Assembly (NCBI GenBank): GCA_027027675.1 | Contig: JALVKT010000012.1 | Span: forward strand, 1-17,444 | Source of the DNA: Thermofilaceae archaeon | Lineage (GTDB): Archaea > Thermoproteota > Thermoprotei > Thermofilales > Thermofilaceae | Reading direction: 5' to 3' | Length of the DNA stretch: 17,444 nt | Part shown: one piece after another, positions 1-6,187 of the stretch | Position numbering within the stretch: the first letter of the stretch is position 1 | Layout of the letters: each line of letters begins with the position of its first letter | The notes under the pieces: generated by a model | Told to the model about the DNA's origin: nothing | Databases searched by the model: none | The model's input: only the letters and a program-made list of their open reading frames with translations | Translations under genes and position numbers: made by a program

Positions 1-4
1 TCCA

Positions 5-38
5 CCCGGAAAAATATCAGGGAAAAAGGGGAAAATTT
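5..38 (-). terminator. Oligo-T terminator region after AOR gene
   Basis: Just past the AOR stop codon (TAA at 39-41), the minus strand carries several successive T runs (five T, four T, five T, five T) separated by C or G bases, with no hairpin. Archaeal RNA polymerase typically terminates at such oligo-T tracts, so this is the likely 3' end of the AOR transcript. Confidence 0.55.
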
Positions 39-1895
39 TTACGGCTCTATGCCGAGCTCCTTGAGCTTCTCGAGGGTCGGTACGCCGTCCACCCAGCCCC
101 TGAGCTTGTAGTACTCTGGGAGCATCTTGTCGAGCTCCTCTATCTGGCCCTTGGTCGGCCCCTCGGGCACGGGCTCGGTGAGGAGACGCTTCGGCAGCGT
201 GTCATCCTTCGCGGAGAAGCCGTAGAAGTGCATCATCCAGCGCTCCAGGTTGTAGATGCGCTCGCCTATCGTGAATATGTCCTGCTCGGTGAAGTTGAAG
301 CCCGCTATCGTGTTGAAGAGGTCCGCGTAGTCCTTCGCGTTCACCTCGAATGTTACGAAGAGGCAGTTCACGGCCGAGTTCACGACCGAGGTGAAGTCCT
401 GGAACGCCTTGACGAGGGCCGCCTTGCCCTCATAGCTGAGCGGGTCCATCTTCTCCGGTATGCCGAGCACCTCAGCGGAGACGGAGTAGCCGGTCACGTG
501 GCAGCCGCCCCTGTTGGCGGTGGCGTACTCGAGGCCTATGCCCTTGATGCCGCGCGGGTCGTAGGCCGGCATCTCAAGGCCCTTTACGCTCATTGAGAGG
601 TCGGGCGCGCCGTATATCTCGGCAAGCCTCTTGCTTCCGAGGGCGAGCATCTTGCCGAAGCCGGACTTGTAGGCTGTGCGCCAGACAGCCTCGACCAGGG
701 CTGCCGGGTTGGAGAACTTGAGGTCTATGCCCTGGAGGTCCTCCTCGGGTATGTAGCCCTTCTCGTAGAGCTCCATGGCCGCCGCTATCGTGGAGCCCAT
801 GCTTATAGTGTCGAGGCCCAGCTCGTCGCATAGGTGGTTGGCCTTTATTATCGCCTCTAGGTCGGAGACTCCGGTGTCGCTTCCCAGGGCCCATATGCTC
901 TCATACTCCGGGCCCTCGCTGTAGAGTATCTGGTAGGGGCCGAACTTGACGCTTACGACCCTGCCGCATCCTATCTGGCAGCCCCAACACGGCCTCCTCC
1001 TTATCAGGTACTTCTCCGCCAGAGTCTCGCCGCTTATCTTCTCTGCGTCAGGGTTGTACGCGCCCTGCCAGTTCTTGTAGGGGAACGCGCCCACCTGGTT
1101 GATAATGTTCACCAGGACAGCTGTGCCGTACTTTGGCAGACCCTCCCCGGTGACCGGGTTCTTCCTCATCCTCTCAATAAGCTTCTTGGAGAGCTCCCTG
1201 AAGCCCTCCGGATCCGCCAGCTCTATCTCATGCGTCCCGGAGACGACTATGGCCTTTAGCTTCTTGCTCCCCATGATGGCGCCTACGCCCGTCCTGCCAG
1301 CGGCCCTGTGGTCGTCGTTCATTATAGCGGCGAAGAGTACCTGGTTCTCCCCGGCGGGCCCTATACAGGCGACGCTAATGTTCTTCCCACCCTTCTCGGC
1401 GACCCTCTTCTTCAGGACGGCTGTAGTATCGAAGACGTTCTTGCCCCACAGGTCGGACGCGTCCTTTATCTCCGCGTGACCGTCGATTATCTCGAGGTAT
1501 ACGGGCTTGTCGGAGGCGCCCTCTATGACCACCATGTCGTAGCCGGCGAACTTGAGGAAGGGGCCGAACTCTCCGCCGCTGTTAGCGCTGGCTATGGAGC
1601 CCGTGAGGGGGGCGCGTAGCGCCATTACGTGGTAGCGGCCGGGGCTGGGCGCCCCCGCGACGCCTGTGATGGGGCCTGTGGCGAATATGAGGACGTTCTC
1701 AGGGCCTAGGGGGTTGATGTCCTTGGGGGATATGCCCTTTTTCATGTACTCTTTTAGGTATTTGTAGTAGAGGAGGTATAGGGCGTAGCCTTTTCCTCCG
1801 ATGTACTTCTCGGCGACCTTAGGGTCTATGGGCTCTTCGCGCAGGGTCTTGTCGGTGAGGTTTACGTACAATATTTTTCCGACGTATCCCTTCAT
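39..1895 (-). CDS. aor: Tungsten-dependent aldehyde:ferredoxin oxidoreductase (AOR)
   Basis: This enzyme oxidises aldehydes to carboxylic acids with ferredoxin as acceptor, using a tungsten bis-pterin and one [4Fe-4S] cluster in the cytoplasm. The 618-residue product is full length for the family (about 605-620) and opens with the family's MKGYVGKILYVNLT. The cluster cysteines are C303, C306 and C310 (CWGCQIGC) plus a distant C511 (VNCLF). Other AOR blocks are MNDDHRAAGR (193-201), GLPKYGTAVLVNIIN (252-266), EGPEYES (327-333), DELGLDTIS (357-365) and NRGGCH (461-466), whose His matches the active-site His of characterised AORs. From memory it resembles Pyrococcus AOR far more than FOR or GAPOR, apart from a few extra residues around 45-60. 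The ATG is preceded by GAGGA 8 nt upstream. The gene stands alone; tungstopterin synthesis genes are not adjacent, although a MobA-like gene lies about 1.6 kb away. Confidence 0.95.
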   Translation of the reverse strand: MKGYVGKILYVNLTDKTLREEPIDPKVAEKYIGGKGYALYLLYYKYLKEYMKKGISPKDINPLGPENVLIFATGPITGVAGAPSPGRYHVMALRAPLTGSIASANSGGEFGPFLKFAGYDMVVIEGASDKPVYLEIIDGHAEIKDASDLWGKNVFDTTAVLKKRVAEKGGKNISVACIGPAGENQVLFAAIMNDDHRAAGRTGVGAIMGSKKLKAIVVSGTHEIELADPEGFRELSKKLIERMRKNPVTGEGLPKYGTAVLVNIINQVGAFPYKNWQGAYNPDAEKISGETLAEKYLIRRRPCWGCQIGCGRVVSVKFGPYQILYSEGPEYESIWALGSDTGVSDLEAIIKANHLCDELGLDTISMGSTIAAAMELYEKGYIPEEDLQGIDLKFSNPAALVEAVWRTAYKSGFGKMLALGSKRLAEIYGAPDLSMSVKGLEMPAYDPRGIKGIGLEYATANRGGCHVTGYSVSAEVLGIPEKMDPLSYEGKAALVKAFQDFTSVVNSAVNCLFVTFEVNAKDYADLFNTIAGFNFTEQDIFTIGERIYNLERWMMHFYGFSAKDDTLPKRLLTEPVPEGPTKGQIEELDKMLPEYYKLRGWVDGVPTLEKLKELGIEP

Positions 1896-1900
1896 GCTAT

Positions 1901-1907
1901 CTTCCTC
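1901..1907 (-). promoter_or_regulatory. Shine-Dalgarno site of AOR gene
   Basis: On the minus strand GAGGAAG lies about 5-8 nt before the AOR ATG. AOR is one of the few transcription-unit heads here with a leader and a clear ribosome binding site, which suggests leadered rather than leaderless translation. Confidence 0.6.
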
Positions 1908-1930
1908 TTTTACAAATAATATTTTCTACA

Positions 1931-1942
1931 ATTAATTAATTT
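1931..1942 (-). promoter_or_regulatory. TATA-like element of AOR gene
   Basis: An AT-only stretch (ATTAATTAAT core) lies about 40 nt upstream of the AOR ATG. A start site about 26 nt downstream would give a leader of roughly 15 nt that includes the GAGGA site. A second AT-rich stretch at 1918-1925 is an alternative. The 136-bp gap 1896-2031 also carries the opposite-strand promoter of the peptidase gene. Confidence 0.4.
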
Positions 1943-1998
1943 GGGTTTCGTTATCCATAGCCGTAAATATCGTGTTTTTTCCAATACTCGTTGCCCCC

Positions 1999-2013
1999 GG
2001 ATAATATTTATCC
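1999..2013 (+). promoter_or_regulatory. Symmetric TATA element before the M42 peptidase gene
   Basis: The sequence GGATAATATTTATCC has perfect 6-nt inverted arms around a 3-nt centre. Its middle lies about 29 nt before the ATG at 2035, the distance expected for a leaderless archaeal transcript, and no Shine-Dalgarno sequence precedes that ATG. The symmetry could be an operator or chance, since TATA boxes are often near-palindromic. Confidence 0.55.
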
Positions 2014-2034
2014 CCGCACACCCTCCCCCACTTG

Positions 2035-3054
2035 ATGAACACACAACTCCTCTCCAAGCTCGTAAACGCGCCGGCCCCCTCCGGCTTCGAGGACGCGGTC
2101 AGAGACATCATAGTGGAGGAGCTGGCAGAGATGGGCTTCGAGCCCCAGACAGACCAGCTTGGAAACACGTACGTCGTGCTTGGCGAGGGGCGCCCCCTCA
2201 TGCTCCTCGCAGCCCACATGGACGAGGTAGGCTTCATGGTCACCTCTATAGACCAGGCCGGGTTCCTCAGGATAACCCCCCTGGGCGGGCTCAGGGCCTC
2301 TACGCTGCCCGGCACCGAGGTCGTCGTCCTAGCAGGGGAAAAGCTCCTCCCAGGAATTATAGGGGCGGAGCCCCCGCACACGGCCCGTGGCCAGCAGCAA
2401 GAGGTGACGTTTGACAGCCTCTACGTGGACATTGGAGCCTCCAGCCAGGAGGAGGCGGCGAGCATGGGCGTCGAAAAGGGCACACCGCTCACCTTTGTGG
2501 GCAACTTCAGGGACTGGGGGCGCCACGTCTCAGGCAAAGCCCTTGACGACAGGCTCGGCTGCTATGTTCTCCTCGAAGCCCTGCGGGGCGCCGAGCCGCC
2601 GCCGTCGGGTAGCATTGCTGTAGCGTTTACAGTGCAGGAGGAGGTTGGCACCCGGGGGGCCGCCGCCTTAGCCTCCCTTCTGAGGCCAAACTTCGGCGTC
2701 TCCGTGGAGGGTACGATTGCAAACGACATACCCGGCGTTGGGGAGACGAAGAGGGTTACTAGGATGGGCGGCGGGGCTGCGATAAGGCTTATGGACAGAA
2801 CTATCCTCGCGTCTCCCCGCCTCGTCAGGCACCTGAGGGGGCTGGCCTCGGAGGTGGGCGTCGAGTACCAGCTGCAGCTCTCCCCCTATAGCGGCACGGA
2901 CGCCGGCCGCTTCCTCCTCGAGGGGGCTGAGACCGCCGGTGTCGCGGTGCCGGCGAGGTACATTCACTCGCCTGTGGCCTTGGCGTTGAAGAGCGACATA
3001 GAGGCGACTGTAGCGTTGCTGCGCGCCCTCCTAAGGGACCCGTGGCCGCGGTGA
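2035..3054 (+). CDS. M42-family metallo-aminopeptidase (TET/CelM/FrvX-like)
   Basis: This is a cytoplasmic dinuclear zinc/cobalt aminopeptidase. Family members form dodecameric TET particles that trim peptides released by the proteasome. Family blocks appear in order: AAHMDEVGF (His61 and Asp63, metal ligand and its partner), GKALDDRLG (bridging Asp171), VQEEVGTRGA (catalytic Glu202 and ligand Glu203), VSVEGTIANDIPG (ligand position, here Glu225 instead of the more usual Asp), and ARYIHSP (ligand His311). The length of 339 residues is normal. ATG at 2035 is chosen because the TATA element lies 29 nt upstream; an in-frame TTG at 2032 would add one residue. The stop overlaps the start of the next gene (GTGA), so the JAMM protease is probably translated from the same message. 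Substrate specificity cannot be read from the sequence. Confidence 0.93.
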   Translation: MNTQLLSKLVNAPAPSGFEDAVRDIIVEELAEMGFEPQTDQLGNTYVVLGEGRPLMLLAAHMDEVGFMVTSIDQAGFLRITPLGGLRASTLPGTEVVVLAGEKLLPGIIGAEPPHTARGQQQEVTFDSLYVDIGASSQEEAASMGVEKGTPLTFVGNFRDWGRHVSGKALDDRLGCYVLLEALRGAEPPPSGSIAVAFTVQEEVGTRGAAALASLLRPNFGVSVEGTIANDIPGVGETKRVTRMGGGAAIRLMDRTILASPRLVRHLRGLASEVGVEYQLQLSPYSGTDAGRFLLEGAETAGVAVPARYIHSPVALALKSDIEATVALLRALLRDPWPR

Positions 3055-3482
3055 GGGCTGTGGAGGCTGGGGGCAGCGTGATATCCGGGCTCCCCCACCC
3101 CGAGGCTCTCGCCGTGCCCCGGGGCATCTTGGAGAAAATAGTTCCTAGGGGCGACCTGGAGGAGGCGGGTGCGCTGCTAGGCACTGTTTCTGGGGGTGAG
3201 GCGGTTGTTTCCGAGGCTGTGCCGCTGGCGTGGGGCGTCGGGGGGTTCAGGGTTGACCCCGTGAAGTGGATGCGCACCGTACTGGACGGCGAGGAGAGGG
3301 GGCTCGAGTATATAGGTATGTATCATACGCACGTCCGGGGCCGCGCGAGGCCGAGCCCCCTCGACGTGAGGTATATGATGGAGTGCCCCGGGGAGGTGTG
3401 GCTTATAGTTACCCCGGAGGAGGCGCGCGCATGGGTGTGGGGCGGCAGCGGGCTCACCGAGGTATTGCTTCGCGTGCTTTGA
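3051..3482 (+). CDS. JAMM/MPN+ (JAB1/MPN) zinc metalloprotease, deSAMPylase-like
   Basis: This small stand-alone JAMM domain of 143 residues shows the full active site: Glu38 in EAGALLG, then the HTH pair (His92, His94), seven residues, Ser102, two residues and Asp105 (H-x-H-x7-S-x2-D). Archaeal members such as Haloferax HvJAMM1 cleave ubiquitin-like SAMP proteins from their targets, including isopeptide links, and can release fused sulfur-carrier precursors. The gene overlaps the peptidase stop codon by 4 nt (GTGA); a GTG at 3042 is an alternative start adding three residues. Its last 29 bases overlap the 3' end of the opposite-strand nucleotidyltransferase gene. Pairing with an M42 peptidase suggests a role in protein turnover. 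All catalytic residues are present, so activity is likely; the target is unknown. Confidence 0.85.
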   Translation: MRAVEAGGSVISGLPHPEALAVPRGILEKIVPRGDLEEAGALLGTVSGGEAVVSEAVPLAWGVGGFRVDPVKWMRTVLDGEERGLEYIGMYHTHVRGRARPSPLDVRYMMECPGEVWLIVTPEEARAWVWGGSGLTEVLLRVL

Positions 3483-4110
3483 GCATGCGCCGGCAGATCT
3501 CCTCTGCCCTCGCGAGGTCTTCCTGCGAGTTTACGTTGAATGTCTCCATGGCCGGGTCGTCGAAGACCTCTGATACGGGCACGTAGACCGCGTCCATGTA
3601 GCTGAGCGGCGCCCTTGACCTCAGCTTGCCCTCCTCGAGGGCCTGCCTTGTAGCCCTCCTGAGGGGCTCCGCCCTGTAGACGGCTATGAGGGGCTCTAGG
3701 TACCCGTTGGGCCACCGGGGAACCGCTGCGTCCTTGTCGCCTAGCGCTTCGAGGAGTCTCCGGTAGGGTTTTGGCGTGAGGAAGGGGGTGTCTGTGGGCG
3801 CGACGAGTATGACCTCGCCGGTGGAGTAGAGGCTTGCCGTGTAGAGCCCCACTATGGGGAGGTTTTCGCCTGGGAGGTCTGAGACGACGCTTGCCCTGTG
3901 CCCGCACCTCTTCACGGTCTTTGAGAGGATTCCCTCCTGTTTTTTGTCGTGTACGAGGAGTATCCGTTCCTGCGCCAGGGGGGAGAGGTTGTCGAGGACA
4001 TGGCATATGAGGGGGCGGCCGCAGAGCTGGACGAGGGGCTTGTAGCCGCCTATCCTTTTCCCCCTGCCGCCTGAGAGCACGGCTAGCGTGTAGGACGCCA
4101 TGACCAGCAC
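3454..4110 (-). CDS. mobA: MobA-like molybdenum cofactor guanylyltransferase (or related NTP transferase)
   Basis: This is a GT-A-fold nucleotidyltransferase. The N-terminal nucleotide-binding loop is LSGGRGKRIGGYK (residues 12-24). A DTP motif (107-109) supplies the metal-binding Asp, EPLIAVY (139-145) resembles the MobA substrate segment, and FNVNSQEDL (191-199) is the typical C-terminal signature. MobA couples GTP to molybdopterin to form the guanine dinucleotide cofactor. The LCGRPLI block also recalls archaeal CobY (adenosylcobinamide-phosphate guanylyltransferase, about 196 residues), so a corrinoid role is the main alternative. The GTG at 4110 is chosen because its TATA box is centred 27-28 nt upstream, as at other genes here; an ATG at 4101 is also possible. 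The 3' end overlaps the JAMM gene tail-to-tail. AOR enzymes bind pterin without the nucleotide, so MobA is not obviously needed for the AOR at the left end. Confidence 0.75.
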   Translation of the reverse strand: MLVMASYTLAVLSGGRGKRIGGYKPLVQLCGRPLICHVLDNLSPLAQERILLVHDKKQEGILSKTVKRCGHRASVVSDLPGENLPIVGLYTASLYSTGEVILVAPTDTPFLTPKPYRRLLEALGDKDAAVPRWPNGYLEPLIAVYRAEPLRRATRQALEEGKLRSRAPLSYMDAVYVPVSEVFDDPAMETFNVNSQEDLARAEEICRRMLKAREAIPR

Positions 4111-4130
4111 TATCTTAAGGGAAAAAGCGG

Positions 4131-4144
4131 GGTTTTTAAAAACC
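4131..4144 (-). promoter_or_regulatory. Palindromic TATA/oligo-T element between ABC permease and mobA-like gene
   Basis: GGTTTTTAAAAACC is a perfect 14-bp palindrome between the permease stop codon and the next gene on the same strand. Its centre is 27-28 nt before the GTG at 4110, suiting a TATA box, and its T run directly follows the permease stop, suiting a terminator. It therefore probably separates two transcription units in very little space. Confidence 0.5.
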
Positions 4145-5391
4145 TAGTGGGTCAATCTGCTGCGCCTAAACCTTTTGAGCAGCGTTTTAGCCGAGAATGT
4201 GAGGAGGCTCTCGGACGTGTATATCTTCGCTGCTAGGGCCATTAGCCCTATGCCCCACGCGAGCGTGTATACGAGCCCGTAGAGGAGCATGGGCACGTTG
4301 TTTGTGACGAGGTATTTTCCGGCGACGAACATCGGGGTGAAGGGGAAGAGGAGCGCCGCTGCCCTCTGGGCGAGGGGGAGCGTGTCTATGTCTATGAACA
4401 TTGTGAAGAAGGCCGGGACTATGAGTACGGGCACTAGTATGCCTGAGAGGCTGCCCGCGCTTTTCGTGTCGTTGGAGACCGCGCCCACCACGACGCCGAT
4501 GGAGAGCATGAATATGAGGGACGCGAAGACCAGGCCGAGGTACATGGCCAGGGCGGTGGGGGTCGGCGTCAGCCCGGCCTCCTGGAGCTGGCGGAGAATG
4601 TCGCCGGTCGCGTTGAAGGGGGTTGTCGTGGCCGTGGGCGAGGACATGGAGGCTATCCCCTGGAAGTAGAAGAACATGCCAACCGCCATTACTAGGCCTT
4701 CGAGGAAGGCTACGAGTATGGAGGCCACGAGCTTTCCGAGGAGCACCGTAGTGTTCTTTATCGGCTGGGTGAGGAGGATCTCCAGGGTCTTGTACTCTTT
4801 CTCCGAAGCTATGGAGATGGCGACGAGCTGGAACACCATAACGGCCACGATGAAGACCGCCCAGATCAGCGTGTTTGAAAAGCCGAACACTATGCCGTAG
4901 AACGCCTCCGGCGGTATGCCGAGCACGCGGCCCTTATACACCGTGTACTTTTTCAGCTCGAGCCTCTGCTTGAGCCCGGTAATCTTGAGGAAGAGGTCGC
5001 GCGCCGCCGCCGTTACCGCGTCGTCGACCTTGGATGCGACCTCGGACTCCGAGATACTGGTCGAAGAGAAGATGTAGTAAACCTTTGCGTCGAACACTCC
5101 CTCCCTAACCTTGGCGCCGAAGCCCTTCTCCAGCACCACCTTCGCGTTAGGCTTCTCACAGGAGAGCTCCGCGTACCTCGCAAGTGCCTCGGCGAAGAGC
5201 CGTGAAGCCTGCGAGGAGTCCTCGTCTACGAGGGCGATGCAGGGCTTCTGCGGCACGCTGGCCGCTGTGGAGGAGAACATGGAGCCCATCGCGAGGAATA
5301 CTATCAGCGGTATGAAGAGGCCTGCGATAAACTTGGGGTCCCTTACGAGGTCTAAGACCTCCTTCCACACTATAACGTTCAGCTTTCCCAT
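4144..5391 (-). CDS. ABC-2 type transporter permease, NatB-like
   Basis: This 415-residue membrane subunit of an ABC-2 exporter pairs with the ATPase encoded just upstream. The layout is typical of the NatB/ABC2_membrane_3 group: TM1 at about 20-40, a soluble extracytoplasmic domain at about 41-160, then five membrane segments near 165-193, 215-243, 278-304, 315-335 and 362-390. The cytoplasmic SEKEYKTLEILLTQP (196-210) is the coupling segment usual in this family. A Thr/Pro-rich outer loop (249-277) contains an NAT sequon. The gene overlaps the ATPase gene by 13 nt, and the start ATG follows GGTGGGAGC, so translation is probably coupled. NatAB-type systems export sodium, drugs, peptides or lipids; nothing here fixes the substrate. 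Confidence 0.88.
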   Translation of the reverse strand: MGKLNVIVWKEVLDLVRDPKFIAGLFIPLIVFLAMGSMFSSTAASVPQKPCIALVDEDSSQASRLFAEALARYAELSCEKPNAKVVLEKGFGAKVREGVFDAKVYYIFSSTSISESEVASKVDDAVTAAARDLFLKITGLKQRLELKKYTVYKGRVLGIPPEAFYGIVFGFSNTLIWAVFIVAVMVFQLVAISIASEKEYKTLEILLTQPIKNTTVLLGKLVASILVAFLEGLVMAVGMFFYFQGIASMSSPTATTTPFNATGDILRQLQEAGLTPTPTALAMYLGLVFASLIFMLSIGVVVGAVSNDTKSAGSLSGILVPVLIVPAFFTMFIDIDTLPLAQRAAALLFPFTPMFVAGKYLVTNNVPMLLYGLVYTLAWGIGLMALAAKIYTSESLLTFSAKTLLKRFRRSRLTH

Positions 5392-6119
5392 GCTCCCACC
5401 GCCTTAAGGAATACTTCCTCGAGGTTCCGGGCGGAGAACTCCTCCTTGAGGGCCGCGGGCTCACCCTCAGCGACTATGAGGCCCTGATGTATAATAGCAA
5501 CCCTCTCGCAGAGGTACTCCACCTCGAGCATGTTGTGGCTGGAAAGCAGCACCGCGGCACCCGTATCCTCGGCGTAGCGGCGTATAGCCGTCCTCACCCT
5601 GCTCGCGTTGAGGACGTCGAGGCCCGACGTGGGCTCGTCTAGTATGGCCAGCTTGGGCCTCCTCATCAGGGTGGCGGCTATCAGTAGGCGGCGGAGCATC
5701 CCCTTGCTGTAGGTGGACACCTTGTCGTTGAGCCTCTCCCCGAGCCCTGAGAGGCGACGCGCGTAGTCGAGCATCTCCTCCACTTCGCTGCCCTCCGCGT
5801 TTAGCCTGGCGATGAAGCGGAGGAACTCTATGCCCTTGAGGTTCTTGTAGGCCCCGCTCTCCTCCGGCAAGTAGGCTATCATCTCCTTAACCTTCAGGGG
5901 CTCCTCGACGACGTCTACCCCGTAGATGCGCGCGTACCCCCCGGTCGGCTTTAGGAGCGTGGAGATTATGCGTAGGGTGGTGCTCTTGCCCGCCCCGTTG
6001 GGGCCTATGAGGCCGAAAATCTCACCCGGGTTTACGGTGAAGCTTATACCCTTTAGGGCCTCCACGCCGCCCGGGTAGGTCTTCTTGAGGCCCTCGACGA
6101 CCAGGGCTTTAGACTCCAT
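5379..6119 (-). CDS. ABC transporter ATP-binding protein, NatA-like
   Basis: This is the ATPase subunit driving the neighbouring ABC-2 permease. It has 246 residues with Walker A GPNGAGKST (39-47), a Q-loop region reading YLPEES with Glu in place of Gln, as is common in ABC-2 exporters, a signature TYSKGM (136-141) in the form usual for this group, Walker B LAILDEP (157-163) and switch His195 in SSHNM. The short C-terminal tail (226-246) matches the NatA style. The ATG follows a TATA-like ATTTTTTAT about 31 nt upstream with no Shine-Dalgarno site, so the message is probably leaderless. The last 13 bases encode the start of the permease. A 68-bp gap separates it from the PEGA gene upstream on the same strand. 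Confidence 0.93.
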   Translation of the reverse strand: MESKALVVEGLKKTYPGGVEALKGISFTVNPGEIFGLIGPNGAGKSTTLRIISTLLKPTGGYARIYGVDVVEEPLKVKEMIAYLPEESGAYKNLKGIEFLRFIARLNAEGSEVEEMLDYARRLSGLGERLNDKVSTYSKGMLRRLLIAATLMRRPKLAILDEPTSGLDVLNASRVRTAIRRYAEDTGAAVLLSSHNMLEVEYLCERVAIIHQGLIVAEGEPAALKEEFSARNLEEVFLKAVGAWES

Positions 6120-6144
6120 GATGTAACGTGTATCGCAAAATTCG

Positions 6145-6155
6145 GATAAAAAATT
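6145..6155 (-). promoter_or_regulatory. TATA box for the NatAB-like operon
   Basis: On the minus strand ATTTTTTATCC lies about 31 nt before the ATPase start codon, consistent with a leaderless start. The remainder of the 68-bp gap holds only a short T run after the PEGA stop (6176-6180), which could be a weak terminator. Confidence 0.5.
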
Positions 6156-6187
6156 TGTTTGACAATGTGCGGGTAAAGAAAACTAGA

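Noticed and set aside
2031..2050. TTGATGA resembling a C/D-box sRNA box C
   Set aside because: It coincides with the TTG-ATG start of the peptidase gene, and no D box or guide-length spacing with a second box pair was seen.
1932..2381. Minus-strand frame across the AOR-peptidase gap
   Set aside because: It is antisense to the conserved M42 peptidase N-terminus and would run through both promoters; its product has no recognisable motif.
2825..3277. Minus-strand frame opposite the peptidase/JAMM junction
   Set aside because: It is antisense to two well-supported genes and is Pro/Ser/Arg-rich without motifs.
3323..4006. Long minus-strand reading frame (227 codons) overlapping the MobA-like gene
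   Set aside because: It lies in another frame of a gene with clear NTP-transferase motifs, and its product is Arg/Pro/His-rich with no domain, typical of a G+C-rich shadow frame.
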